Source: Ochrobactrum teleogrylli (GTDB taxonomy: Bacteria > Pseudomonadota > Alphaproteobacteria > Rhizobiales > Rhizobiaceae). Taken from it: a stretch of 64,000 nt of DNA. How positions within the stretch are numbered: the first letter of the stretch is position 1; each line of letters opens with the position of its first letter. Under the pieces are notes generated by a model. The model did no database searches, was not told the DNA's origin, and was given only the letters and a program-made list of their open reading frames with translations. The DNA lies in contig NZ_VEWL01000005.1 of NCBI RefSeq assembly GCF_006376685.1, positions 186,001 through 250,000 on the forward strand. Direction: 5' to 3'. Positions 1 to 9,403 of this stretch are shown piece after piece. The translations under genes were made by a program, and so were the position numbers.

Positions 1-1442
1 TCGGGCCGGACCTGTTCCGCAAGGGCATGGACCTCTATTTCGAGCGCCATGACGGTGACGCCGCCACCATCGAAGATTTCATCAAGGTTTTCGCCGACGT
101 TTCCGGGCAAGACTTTGCGCAATTCGCACTCTGGTACGATCAGGCAGGCACCCCGCGCGTGGAAGCGGATTTCGATTATGATGCGGCGGCTGAAACCTTC
201 ACCATCCGTTTGAAACAAGCGCTGGCGGCGACACCCGGCCAGCCGGTGAAAAAGCCGATGCATATCCCAATCGCGTTCGGCCTCATTGGGCCAGACGGCA
301 AGGATATGGAGGCCACTTCCGTGGAAGGTGGCGACGTGCATGACCATGTCATCCATCTGCACCATGCGTCTGAAACCATTCTTTTCCACGGCATCAAGGC
401 GCGCCCGGTTCCCTCGCTGCTGCGCGGCTTTTCCGCGCCGGTCAATCTCACTTCACCACTCTCCGAGGAAGACCTGACATTTCTGGCGCTGAACGACAGC
501 GATCCGGTTGCGCGCTGGCAGGCCATGACCAGCATTCTCACCCGCGCCCTGCTCGACGGCGCAAAGCGCGTTCGCGGCGGTTATCAGCCGGAGCTGAATG
601 CCAAGGTAGTTGAACTGGTCGGTCGCGTTGCGTCCGACGAAACGCTCGACCCGGCGTTCCGCGCACTCTGCCTGACGCTTCCAAGCGAAAGCGACGTGGC
701 GCGTGAAATGGGTGACAATGTCGATCCCGACGCTATCCTTGCCAGCCGTGACCATTTGATCGCCGCGATTGCATCGGCCTATGCGACCGATTTCGCGAAA
801 CTTTACGACGGTCTCAAGCAGACCGGCGCGTTCACGCCCGATGCGGAAGCCGCAGGCAAGCGTTCCTTGCGCAATGCGCTGCTCGATTATCTGAGCCGCC
901 ATGAGCAGAACCAGCGTCGTGCCGCCCTGCAATATGCAGATGCCGACAACATGACCGACCGCTTCGCGGCACTTACGATTCTCGTCCATCGCTTCGGCGA
1001 TACGGATGAAGCACAGGAAGCCCTGTCCGGCTTTGAACAGCGTTTCGGCGGCGATGGGCTTGTCATGGACAAATGGTTCAATGTTCAGGCAACCCGACCC
1101 GGCGACAATGCGCTGAAAACGGTGCGCAAGCTTGCCGTCCATCGCCTGTTCTCGCTCGACAATCCCAATCGGGTGCGCTCGCTGATCGGCTCGTTCTCGG
1201 CGTCGAATCCGACCGGTTTCAACCGCAAGGACGGCGCGGCCTATGCGTTCTTCGCCGACACGATCCTCGCCATCGATCCCGAAAACCCGCAGCTCTCGGC
1301 GCGGCTTCTGACCTCGATGCGTTCGTGGCGGTCGCTCGAAGAAACGCGGCGCGAACACGCCCGTGCCGCTCTTGCCCGCATATCGGGTACGGCGAAGCTT
1401 TCCACCGACCTGCGCGACATCGTGGACCGCACTCTCGCCTGA
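1..1442 (+). CDS. pepN: Aminopeptidase N, C-terminal part (5' end outside window)
   Basis: The reading frame is open from base 3 and runs 480 codons to a TGA at 1440-1442. The translated part starts GPDLFRKGMDLYFERHDGD and continues with FIKVFADVSGQDFAQFALWYDQAGTPRV, which is the typical PepN region after the M1 catalytic domain, followed by the long helical C-terminal domain. The HExxH zinc site must lie upstream of the window. The family is a cytoplasmic zinc metallopeptidase that removes N-terminal residues during peptide turnover. It is followed after 339 bases by a sensor kinase on the same strand. Family assignment is from recognition of the protein sequence; truncation is only by the window edge. 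Confidence 0.9.
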   Translation, partial: GPDLFRKGMDLYFERHDGDAATIEDFIKVFADVSGQDFAQFALWYDQAGTPRVEADFDYDAAAETFTIRLKQALAATPGQPVKKPMHIPIAFGLIGPDGKDMEATSVEGGDVHDHVIHLHHASETILFHGIKARPVPSLLRGFSAPVNLTSPLSEEDLTFLALNDSDPVARWQAMTSILTRALLDGAKRVRGGYQPELNAKVVELVGRVASDETLDPAFRALCLTLPSESDVAREMGDNVDPDAILASRDHLIAAIASAYATDFAKLYDGLKQTGAFTPDAEAAGKRSLRNALLDYLSRHEQNQRRAALQYADADNMTDRFAALTILVHRFGDTDEAQEALSGFEQRFGGDGLVMDKWFNVQATRPGDNALKTVRKLAVHRLFSLDNPNRVRSLIGSFSASNPTGFNRKDGAAYAFFADTILAIDPENPQLSARLLTSMRSWRSLEETRREHARAALARISGTAKLSTDLRDIVDRTLA

Positions 1443-1781
1443 TTCGCTGGCGACAATCGAAACAGCATGATTCGCCCCTGCCCGCCGCCTCGTCGCGGCT
1501 GGCAGGGTGAACAGCTATGCCCGCCAGTGCTTGTCTGACAAGCTTTCGGAGCGAGCATGTTTTTCATGAGTCTTTTCATGGATTTAAGCGCGTCAGCTGA
1601 CGAACTGATTCCAGTTAAGAGCTTGAGATTCATAAGAAAATCAGCAGCAGCAAACGGGCTTTTTTACGTCTCGTTAACGAAATCGCTGGACAGCGCGAAT
1701 CACTTTTGATTCATTGAATGCATTCGGAGGTGGCGTATTCCGAATCACTTCACTCGCAGGCATTTCACGAGGGACCATCAG
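1443..1781. other. Intergenic region before the PleC-like kinase
   Basis: These 339 bases carry no convincing ORF. The last 100 bases are less GC-rich and include GTTAAC near 1672 and a GAGGGA ribosome binding site at about 1769-1774, eight bases before the kinase ATG at 1782. A promoter for the kinase is expected here, but no clear -35/-10 pair was picked out, and no full CtrA box (TTAA-N7-TTAA) is present. Confidence 0.5.
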
Positions 1782-4136
1782 ATGGCGAGCACCGACGCGT
1801 ATGGCGCGCCGGCGGGGACGCATTGCGAATCCGGTCGGAAGAGAAGGAAAGGCAAGGTCTCTGGCCATGTCCGTCTTCTCGCGGGTCCGGCCTATGGCAA
1901 GTTTATCTCGATGGAACCCATTCTGCGCCGCCTCGTTCCCGCGCTGATCATCATCTTCCTCGTCATTTTGGGTGTCGCCCGCGTGTTCTCCATGCTGGCC
2001 TGGCATGACGATATCGAACAGCAGCACAAGGCTTCGCTGTCGGCGGCGACCGCCAATCTCGCGCAAATGATCGAGCGCGTGGCGAACGGCACCACGGCAG
2101 GCGCGCAGATTTCCGCCAAAGACCTTCAGGACACGATTGCCGAGTTTCGCTCGCGCGGCCTCTCCTCGCCCGGCATGACGGTTGCCGTCGTGGACGGTCA
2201 GTCGTTGGTGGTCGCAGCATCCGGTCCGCTCTCCGATTTGCCCGGGAAGCCGATCGATACAATCCTGACGGAAGCGCAACCGCTGTTCCTCTTTGCCGAG
2301 CGCGCAGGCGTATTAAAAGTAATGTTGCAGGGCGAAGCCGCCTATGGCGCCTTGTCCAAACCGCTGACCGCGCCCTACTCCATCATTGCGACTGAAGCCG
2401 AGAATACGATCTTTGCCGAATGGCGTCGCGCCGTGTCGCTCAACGTCACGCTCTTTGCAGGCACCACCGGCGTCATGTTCGCCATTCTCTACGCCTATTT
2501 CAGTCAGGCAGCGCGCGCTCGCGAAGCCGACGATCTTTCCAACCAGATCCAGCGTCGGATTGATCTGGCCATGGCGCGCGGACGCTGCGGCCTCTGGGAT
2601 TGGGACATGGCGCGCGGGCGCATCTACTGGTCGCATTCCATGTATGAAATGCTGGGCTATGAAGCGCAGGACGCGGTTCTGCCCTTTGGCGACGTCGCTG
2701 CGATCATCAACCCGGAAGACGGCGACCTCTATTCTCTTGCCGAGCAAGCCGCCGCTGGAGACTTCTCCCATGTGGACCGCGTGTTCCGCATGCGGCATGC
2801 GGACGGGTCGTGGGTGTGGATGCGTGTGCGTGCCGATATTGCCGCCGAGGGCGACCTGCATCTGGTCGGCATCGCCTTCGACGTCAGCGAACAGCACCGC
2901 TTTGCGGAAGCGACAGCGGAAGCGGATATGCGTATCCGCGAAGCCATCGAGAATATTTCGGAAGCCTTCATTCTCTGGGATTCCAACAACCGTCTGGTGA
3001 TGGCGAATTCCAAGTTCAGCGAATATGCGGGCCTGCCAGTCTGGACGCTGAAGCCGGGCGTGCCGCGCAATGAAGTCGACGCCCATACGCGCCCGTTCAC
3101 CTTCGAGCGTCGCATGGCCAACGAACACAATCGCGCAGGCGGTCAGACTTTTGAACGCCAGCTCAGTGATGGCCGCTGGCTGCAGGTCAACGAACGCCGC
3201 ACGCAGGATGGCGGCCTCGTTTCCATCGGAACCGACATTACCCAGCTCAAGCTGCATCAGGAACGTCTGGTGGACAGCGAACGCCGTCTCATGGCGACGA
3301 TCCACGACCTGTCGATTGCACGCAAGGGCGAGCGCGACCGCGTGCGCGAATTGTCGGAACTTGCCCGCAAATACGGTCAGGAAAAGGAACGCGCCGAAGC
3401 CGCCAACCGCGCCAAGTCGGAATTCCTCGCCAATATGTCCCATGAGCTGCGCACGCCGCTCAATGCGATCATCGGCTTTTCGGAGATGATCCAGGCGGGC
3501 ACCTTCGGGCCACTCGGCTCCGACCGCTACGAGGAATATATCAACGATATTCACACCAGCGGAAACTTCCTGCTGAATGTCATCAACGACATTCTCGACA
3601 TGTCGAAGATCGAAGCCGGTCATTTCTCGCTCGACCGCGAGCAGATCGATCTTTGCCCGCTCATCAATGAGACGGTGCGCATGATTTCATTGCAGGCTGA
3701 TGAGAAGAACATCACGGTCGAGACCCGCATCGAAGATGCGATGCAGCTTTATGCCGACCGCCGCGCGGTCAAGCAGGTGCTGATCAATCTTCTGTCCAAC
3801 GCGGTCAAGTTCACGTCCCATAACGGGCACATCACAGTGCGCGCCCGCAAGGCCGGATCGGCATTGTTCATGACCATTCAGGACACGGGCGTCGGCATTC
3901 CGAAATCGGCATTGAAGAAGATCGGCCAGCCGTTTGAACAGGTGGAAAACCAGTTCACCAAGAGCCATAGCGGCTCCGGCCTCGGGCTCGCCATCACCCG
4001 CTCGCTGGCGGAACTGCATGGCGGCTGGCTGCGCATCCGCTCGACAGAGGGTGTCGGCACGGTGGTTGCGGTCAGCATACCCGACCGCAAGGCGGTTCAG
4101 ATCAGCGGGCACAGCACCGCGATCCACGCGGCGTAA
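1782..4136 (+). CDS. pleC: PleC-like membrane sensor histidine kinase/phosphatase with two PAS domains
   Basis: 784 residues. A basic N-terminus is followed by a membrane segment at about 50-70, an extracytoplasmic region to about 215, a second membrane segment at about 218-240, PAS domains at about 255-375 and 380-490, a coiled linker, and a DHp domain with the phosphorylatable His554 in [19 protein letters not shown]. The ATPase domain follows with N-box, DTGVGIP and [12 protein letters not shown] motifs. The DHp sequence belongs to the PleC/DivJ/PdhS group, which acts on the cell-cycle regulator DivK. The position next to glnE, a two-component pair and degP matches, from memory, the neighbourhood of S. 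meliloti pleC. The ATG at 1782 has GAGGGA upstream; Met44 is an alternative start. It converges on glnE with two bases between the stop codons. The symbol rests on family and synteny and was not tested by alignment. Confidence 0.72.
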   Translation: MASTDAYGAPAGTHCESGRKRRKGKVSGHVRLLAGPAYGKFISMEPILRRLVPALIIIFLVILGVARVFSMLAWHDDIEQQHKASLSAATANLAQMIERVANGTTAGAQISAKDLQDTIAEFRSRGLSSPGMTVAVVDGQSLVVAASGPLSDLPGKPIDTILTEAQPLFLFAERAGVLKVMLQGEAAYGALSKPLTAPYSIIATEAENTIFAEWRRAVSLNVTLFAGTTGVMFAILYAYFSQAARAREADDLSNQIQRRIDLAMARGRCGLWDWDMARGRIYWSHSMYEMLGYEAQDAVLPFGDVAAIINPEDGDLYSLAEQAAAGDFSHVDRVFRMRHADGSWVWMRVRADIAAEGDLHLVGIAFDVSEQHRFAEATAEADMRIREAIENISEAFILWDSNNRLVMANSKFSEYAGLPVWTLKPGVPRNEVDAHTRPFTFERRMANEHNRAGGQTFERQLSDGRWLQVNERRTQDGGLVSIGTDITQLKLHQERLVDSERRLMATIHDLSIARKGERDRVRELSELARKYGQEKERAEAANRAKSEFLANMSHELRTPLNAIIGFSEMIQAGTFGPLGSDRYEEYINDIHTSGNFLLNVINDILDMSKIEAGHFSLDREQIDLCPLINETVRMISLQADEKNITVETRIEDAMQLYADRRAVKQVLINLLSNAVKFTSHNGHITVRARKAGSALFMTIQDTGVGIPKSALKKIGQPFEQVENQFTKSHSGSGLGLAITRSLAELHGGWLRIRSTEGVGTVVAVSIPDRKAVQISGHSTAIHAA

Positions 4137-4138
4137 AT

Positions 4139-7081
4139 TTAGACGCTAACGAGCTTCTCAAAGCTCGCACGCACTTCCTTCGCCAGTTCGGTCAGATGAT
4201 GCTCGACACGCTTGATGTCGGGCATATCGGCGGCGCGGCACAGAAGATCGATCATGCCCGGAATGAACTCTTCACGCGGGGCATCGCTGCCGAGACACAG
4301 GCGGATGGTCTGGCTTAGATTGGTATAGAGTCGATGCGCCTCGACCAGACTGTCGGCAAGGGCTGGTTCCGCATAGGCTGGATCGAGCGATGCCAGCACC
4401 TCCTCTGTTCCGAGCGGTCGCGGCTTCTTCGTCACCTTGCCGACCAGCGCTGCAAATTGCGCGATGAATTCCAGATCGACAATGCCGCCAGGCTTCAGCT
4501 TGAAGTCCCAATCATCTCGCGGCGGTTTTTCCTGATAGATCAGGTCGCGCATTTCGCGCACATCCTTGGCGATCTTCTTCGCGTCACGCGGCGCAGACAA
4601 CACCTCGTCGATTTCCGCCGTGATATGCGCAATAAAATCTTCGTCGCCATGGATCGGGCGCGCGCGGGTCAGCGCCATATGCTCCCACGTCCACGCCTCG
4701 CTGCGCTGATACTTGCCGAAGGATTCGATATGGGTCGCGACCGGGCCTTTGTTGCCCGATGGGCGCAGCCGCATGTCGACTTCATAGAGCACGCCCTCCG
4801 CTGTCGGCGCAGACAGCGCGGCGATCAGGCGTTGCGTCAGGCGGATATAATATTGCGACGGGGCGAGCGGCTTTTCACCGTCCGATTCATCAGCATCCGT
4901 GTCATGATCGTAGAGCAAGATCAAATCAACATCGGAACCTGCCGTCAGTTCACGACTGCCAAGCTTGCCCATGGCGAGCAGCGCGGATTTCGCGCCTTTG
5001 ACCTTGCCGTGGCGACGCTGCAATTCGGCCTCCACGGCCTCGAATGCTTTGCCGATCATCAGCTCGGCCAGATCGGAAAAAGCGCGCCCGGCGCGCACGC
5101 CGTCAATCGCGCTTGTCAGCAGGCGAATGCCGATCAGGAAACGGTGTTCGGCGGCGAAGATGCGCAGCCGGTCCAGCACTTCCTCATAGTCGGTCGCAGC
5201 ACCGAGAAAGACGCGCAGCCGTTCTTCAAGATAGGAGCGGGTCGGCATTTCTGAAAAGATTGCCGGGTCGAGCAGTCCGTCGAAAACATGCGGATTGCGG
5301 GTGATGATTTCGGCCAGCCGTGGCGCGGCGCTCATGATCATCACAAGCAGATTGAGCAGGCGCGGATTGGATTGCAGCAGGCTGAAAAGCTGGATGCCCG
5401 CAGGCAGACCTTGCAGGAAACTGTCGAACCGCAACAACGACTCGTCGGCGCGCTTGGTCTCGGCGAAGGCTTTGAGGAGCGCTGGCGTCAGTTCGGTCAG
5501 GCGCTCGCGCGCTTCCGCTGACTGCGTGGCGCGATAGCGTCCGAAATGCCAGGTACGGATGACACGGCAGATGTCGCTCGGGCGCTCATAGCCCATGGCG
5601 GCGAGCGTCTCCAGCGTACCCGGATCGTCCACATCGCCGGTGAAGACGAGATTGCCGGTCGAGGTGCCCAGTTCCGGCGCCTGTTCGAACAGGGCCGCAT
5701 AGTGCTTTTCAACGATCTTGAGCGCTTCGAGGAAAACATCGGAAAACTCTGACGGATCAGCATAGCCCATCATATGGGCGACACGGGCAAAGCCTTCGTC
5801 GTCTTCAGGAAGAATATGGGTCTGCTCGTCGGCAATCATCTGGATGCGGTGTTCCACATCGCGCAGGAAATAATATTCCTTGGCCAGCGCATCACGCGCC
5901 TTTTCCGTGATCCAGCCGCGCTCCGCCAGTTGGCCGAGCATCGGCACAGTCTGATTGCCGCGCAGTTCCGGAAAGCGCCCGCCAGCAATCAATTGCTGGG
6001 TCTGGACGAAAAACTCGATCTCGCGGATACCGCCGCGACCAAGTTTCACATTGTGCCCGCGAACGGCAATGTCGCCATGGCCCTTATGGGCGTGGATTTG
6101 CCGCTTGATCGAATGAACATCGGCAATCGCCGCATAATCGAGATATTTGCGCCAGACATAAGGGGAGAGTTCAGCCAGCACCTGACGACCGGACGCGCGA
6201 TCACCGGCGACAGGCCGCGCCTTGATCATGGCAGCGCGCTCCCAGTTCTGGCCGCGCCCTTCGTAATAATGCAGCGCCGCGCCAACGGGAATGGCAAGCG
6301 GCGTCGAACCCGGATCTGGACGCAAGCGAAGATCAACTCGGAAGACATAGCCATCCGCCGTGCGATCCTGAAGGATGCGGACAAGACGCCGTGTCAGACG
6401 CGAAAACGTGTCCACGCATTCATAAGGATCGCCGATGGCCGGTTTGGTTTCGTCGATGAAGACAATCAGGTCGATATCGGAGGAATAGTTCAGCTCGCGG
6501 GCGCCGAACTTGCCCATGCCCAGCACGATCCAGCCGCAATCCTTGTCGGGCTTGTTCCTGTCGGGCAGCTTGATCTTGCCCGCAGCATCCGCATCGCGCA
6601 GCAAAAAGCGCACGGCAGCACCGGTGCAGGCCTCGGCCAGATCGGTCAGCCAGCCGGTGGTGGCTTCGGTGTCGAAAATATGCGCCAGATCGCAAAGCGC
6701 GATCAGCACATGCGCTTCGCGTTTGAAGCGGCGCAGATCGGCCATAAGCGAAGCTTCGCTCGCGCCCTCCTCCATGCAGCACACGGAAACCGTCGCAAGA
6801 ATGTCCTGCAATGCAGTTTCAGGCGAGGCAGAAACGATCCGGGTCAAAATAGATGGATGCCGGTTCAGCGCTTCGCGAATGAAGGGCGACAGATCGAGTA
6901 CCGCTGACAGGAAGGCCGAAGCTTTCTGCGTTTCCAGCAGAGCGGCGACTTTCGGCAGTTCGTCCTCGCGGGACCGTTCAATCAGATCGGCGAGGAAAGA
7001 TCGCGCCCGATCAGGATCAAGCGGCACCAGCGCACAAAGGTCTCTCTCGAAAAACAGTGCCTTTGTATCGTCAGCCGCCAT
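4139..7081 (-). CDS. glnE: Bifunctional glutamine synthetase adenylyltransferase/adenylyl-removing enzyme
   Basis: 980 residues, the usual GlnE length. Two nucleotidyltransferase domains are visible: the N-terminal adenylyl-removing domain with GMGKFGARELNYSSDIDLIV at about 188-207, and the C-terminal adenylyltransferase domain with AMGKLGSRELTAGSDVDLIL. The paired Asp residues in SDIDL and SDVDL are the expected metal ligands. The enzyme switches glutamine synthetase off and on by adenylylating and deadenylylating it in response to PII. The gene starts 21 bases after the stop of the upstream histidine kinase, so it is probably the third gene of that two-component operon. The ATG is preceded by GAGGGGA. 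Confidence 0.96.
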   Translation of the reverse strand: MAADDTKALFFERDLCALVPLDPDRARSFLADLIERSREDELPKVAALLETQKASAFLSAVLDLSPFIREALNRHPSILTRIVSASPETALQDILATVSVCCMEEGASEASLMADLRRFKREAHVLIALCDLAHIFDTEATTGWLTDLAEACTGAAVRFLLRDADAAGKIKLPDRNKPDKDCGWIVLGMGKFGARELNYSSDIDLIVFIDETKPAIGDPYECVDTFSRLTRRLVRILQDRTADGYVFRVDLRLRPDPGSTPLAIPVGAALHYYEGRGQNWERAAMIKARPVAGDRASGRQVLAELSPYVWRKYLDYAAIADVHSIKRQIHAHKGHGDIAVRGHNVKLGRGGIREIEFFVQTQQLIAGGRFPELRGNQTVPMLGQLAERGWITEKARDALAKEYYFLRDVEHRIQMIADEQTHILPEDDEGFARVAHMMGYADPSEFSDVFLEALKIVEKHYAALFEQAPELGTSTGNLVFTGDVDDPGTLETLAAMGYERPSDICRVIRTWHFGRYRATQSAEARERLTELTPALLKAFAETKRADESLLRFDSFLQGLPAGIQLFSLLQSNPRLLNLLVMIMSAAPRLAEIITRNPHVFDGLLDPAIFSEMPTRSYLEERLRVFLGAATDYEEVLDRLRIFAAEHRFLIGIRLLTSAIDGVRAGRAFSDLAELMIGKAFEAVEAELQRRHGKVKGAKSALLAMGKLGSRELTAGSDVDLILLYDHDTDADESDGEKPLAPSQYYIRLTQRLIAALSAPTAEGVLYEVDMRLRPSGNKGPVATHIESFGKYQRSEAWTWEHMALTRARPIHGDEDFIAHITAEIDEVLSAPRDAKKIAKDVREMRDLIYQEKPPRDDWDFKLKPGGIVDLEFIAQFAALVGKVTKKPRPLGTEEVLASLDPAYAEPALADSLVEAHRLYTNLSQTIRLCLGSDAPREEFIPGMIDLLCRAADMPDIKRVEHHLTELAKEVRASFEKLVSV

Positions 7082-7102
7082 GATCCCCTCATCGAATTAT
7101 GC

Positions 7103-8506
7103 TTATTTCACCTCGCCCTGCGGCAACGGAAATTCCAGAACAGCACGCAGTCCCGGTTCGTTGCTTTCAAGACGAAGCGCGCCACCGTGCAACTTCATGA
7201 CCGCCTTGGCAAGACTCAAACCGAGGCCGGAACCCGGTTGCGTGCGGCTTTCCTCCAGACGCACGAAACGTTCTGTCGCCTGTTCGCGTTTTTCCTCGGG
7301 GATGCCCGGTCCATTATCGGCTACGATGATCCGCACCCAGTTGGAATCGCGCTCCATGGCGAGCGAGACATTTGCCTCGCGTTCCTCGCAACTCGCATAT
7401 TTGATCGCATTGTCCACGAGGTTGGAAACCGTCTGGCCCACCAGTTCGCGGTTGATATGCAGCACCACCTCGTCCAGAGCGCCAAGCGTCAGCTTCCCGT
7501 TCGCGTCTTCCGCCACCGGCTCGTACATCTCCGCCACATCCCGCACGATGGGCGCGACCGGCAGGTCTTCGAGGTTTTCCGTCGAATAACCAGCCTCAAG
7601 ACGTGAAATCATCAGGATCGCGTTGAAGGTGCGGATCAACTGATCCGATTCGCCAATGATATCTTCCAGAGCTTCCCTATATTCCGGCCCCGCCTTCTTG
7701 CCCGCCAGCGCTTCCTCGGCGCGATTGCGCAGACGGGTCAGCGGCGTCTTGAGATCGTGAGCAATATTATCGGAAACCTGCTTCAGCCCTTCATTCAACT
7801 CCAATATGCGCCCGAGCATGACATTGAGATTGCCCGACAACCGGTCGAATTCATCGCCCGAGCCGTTGACCGGCAGACGCCCGGTCAGGTCGCCATCCAT
7901 GATGCGCTGGGAAGCCTTGGACACGTCGTCGATGCGCTTCAAGGCGCGGCGTCCGACCACGAGCCAGATCAAAAGCGCGCCCGCGCCCATAATGCCAAGC
8001 GCCAGCATGAGTGAACTGCGAATGATATCGCGGAAGCGTTCTGGTTCGCCAAGATCGCGCCCGACCATCAGGCGCATGCCATTTGGCAGCGCAATTACCA
8101 CGGCAACGGCGCGATGATCGCTTTCCGCCCCCTGCTCGCCATAGCGCTTATAAACGAAGGCGCGCTCAACAATGCCGTCCGTGTCCAGCACGCCGGGTTC
8201 CACGCTTTCGACATTGCCCGCCAGAATGCGCCCCGTTGGGTCGGCGACCAGATAGAGATAAGCGCCCGGCTGGCGCGAGCGATAATCGATGCTGCGCACA
8301 AGCTGCGGAATACCGCCGCGCGCATAGCTCTTGCCGATGCTGGCCACCTCTTCGCCCAGCGCCTGTTGCGTCTGGGCGGTGAGGATCGAAGCCGACAGAT
8401 TGGTCATATAAAAGACTAATGCGACGGCCCCGACCACGAAGAGAAGCAGATAAAGAGCCGACAGGCGCACCGCCGTGGTGCGCATAAGCGCGGAAAACCG
8501 ACCCAT
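7103..8506 (-). CDS. Two-component sensor histidine kinase, OmpR-partner type
   Basis: 467 residues. There is a membrane segment at about 15-35, a periplasmic sensor region of about 125 residues, a second membrane segment at about 165-185, a HAMP region, then a DHp domain with the phosphorylatable His in DNIAHDLKTPLTRLRNR. The ATPase domain has N-box VSNLVDNAIKYA, DNGPGIPEE and GSGLGLSLAKAV. Its ATG shares one base with the TGA of the regulator gene upstream (TGATG), so translation is probably coupled. With the regulator and glnE it forms an operon next to degP, an arrangement also found, as I recall, in Sinorhizobium. The signal is unknown; a link to envelope stress is only an inference from the neighbouring degP. 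Confidence 0.9.
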   Translation of the reverse strand: MGRFSALMRTTAVRLSALYLLLFVVGAVALVFYMTNLSASILTAQTQQALGEEVASIGKSYARGGIPQLVRSIDYRSRQPGAYLYLVADPTGRILAGNVESVEPGVLDTDGIVERAFVYKRYGEQGAESDHRAVAVVIALPNGMRLMVGRDLGEPERFRDIIRSSLMLALGIMGAGALLIWLVVGRRALKRIDDVSKASQRIMDGDLTGRLPVNGSGDEFDRLSGNLNVMLGRILELNEGLKQVSDNIAHDLKTPLTRLRNRAEEALAGKKAGPEYREALEDIIGESDQLIRTFNAILMISRLEAGYSTENLEDLPVAPIVRDVAEMYEPVAEDANGKLTLGALDEVVLHINRELVGQTVSNLVDNAIKYASCEEREANVSLAMERDSNWVRIIVADNGPGIPEEKREQATERFVRLEESRTQPGSGLGLSLAKAVMKLHGGALRLESNEPGLRAVLEFPLPQGEVK

Positions 8507-9210
8507 CAGTCCACCTTGGCGGCGGTCTGTTTGGCACGCCCGGCCTTTAGCATGTAACCGGCGCCACGCACCGTATGCAGCAGCGGGCCGTCAAAGCCCT
8601 TTTCGATCTTGGAGCGCAGACGCGAAATATGCACGTCGATCACATTGGTCTGGGGATCGAAATGATAATCCCAGACGTTTTCGAGCAGCATGGTGCGGGT
8701 CACCACCTGCCCGGCATGACGCATGAGATATTCGAGAAGGCGGAATTCACGCGGTTGCAGTGTGATATCGACATCCTGACGGCGCGCCGTATGCGCAAGC
8801 CGGTCAAGTTCGAGATCGCCGACGCGATAGATCGTGTCCGCCTCACGCGGGCTGGAACGGCGCTGCAATACTTCTACGCGCGCCAGAAGCTCGGAAAATG
8901 CATAGGGCTTGGTTAGATAGTCATCGCCGCCAGCACGCAGCCCCGTTACGCGGTCATCGACTTCGCCGAGCGCAGATAGAATTAGCACCGGCGTTTCCAT
9001 GCCCTTTGCCCGCAGGCCCGCCACGACAGACAGTCCATCGCGCTTCGGCAGCATACGGTCCACGACCAGCACGTCATAAGTGCCGTTTTCCGCCAGCGCA
9101 TAGCCGGTCTCGCCGTCACCGGCAATATCCGCCGAATGTCCGGCTTCGCTGAAAGCTTTCTCCAGATAACGAGCAGCTTCGCGGTCATCTTCAATAACGA
9201 GAATTTTCAT
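8506..9210 (-). CDS. OmpR/PhoB-family response regulator
   Basis: 234 residues. The receiver domain at about 1-115 has the acidic pocket IEDD, the phosphorylation-site Asp in VVDRMLP and the Lys of LTKPYAF. A winged-helix DNA-binding domain occupies about 125-225 with the conserved segments LQPREFRLLEYLMRH and VDVHISRLRSKI. It is the first gene of the operon that continues with the histidine kinase and glnE. A palindromic repeat and a hairpin separate it from degP upstream, so it probably has its own promoter. Targets cannot be read from the sequence. Confidence 0.93.
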   Translation of the reverse strand: MKILVIEDDREAARYLEKAFSEAGHSADIAGDGETGYALAENGTYDVLVVDRMLPKRDGLSVVAGLRAKGMETPVLILSALGEVDDRVTGLRAGGDDYLTKPYAFSELLARVEVLQRRSSPREADTIYRVGDLELDRLAHTARRQDVDITLQPREFRLLEYLMRHAGQVVTRTMLLENVWDYHFDPQTNVIDVHISRLRSKIEKGFDGPLLHTVRGAGYMLKAGRAKQTAAKVD

Positions 9211-9241
9211 GGCGCCACTTATAAATTACATTCGGAGATAA

Positions 9242-9340
9242 AGCACATCCCGAAAAGTGTAAGACAGTTTTCGGATAAGAGGTGCGTAAACAAAAACTTA
9301 GAGCGCAGATCTGATGCAATCAGATCGAAACGCGCTCTAA
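9242..9340. repeat. Interspersed palindromic repeat, family 1, copy A
   Basis: This element of about 99 bases begins GCACATCCCGAAAAGTGT and ends in a stem-loop whose arms are GAGCGC...GATCTGAT and ATCAGATC...GCGCTC. A second copy at 26139-26235 matches it at roughly 80% by eye. The first part is also a weak inverted repeat (GCACATC...GGTGCG). It lies in the gap between degP and the response regulator, where the stem-loop followed on the minus strand by TAAGTTTTTG could help to end degP transcripts. Confidence 0.8.
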
Positions 9341-9342
9341 GA

Positions 9343-9372
9343 CGATGCCAGGCAGTTACCCGCCTGGCATCG
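9343..9372 (-). terminator. Perfect 11-bp stem-loop downstream of degP
   Basis: CGATGCCAGGC at 9343-9353 pairs perfectly with GCCTGGCATCG at 9362-9372 around an 8-base loop, 31 bases past the degP stop. No T-run follows directly, but the family 1 repeat stem-loop with a short T-run comes next on the minus strand, so the two together plausibly terminate or stabilise the degP transcript. Confidence 0.6.
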
Positions 9373-9403
9373 ATTGTTCAGAAGTCGCTACGGATACCGG
9401 TCA

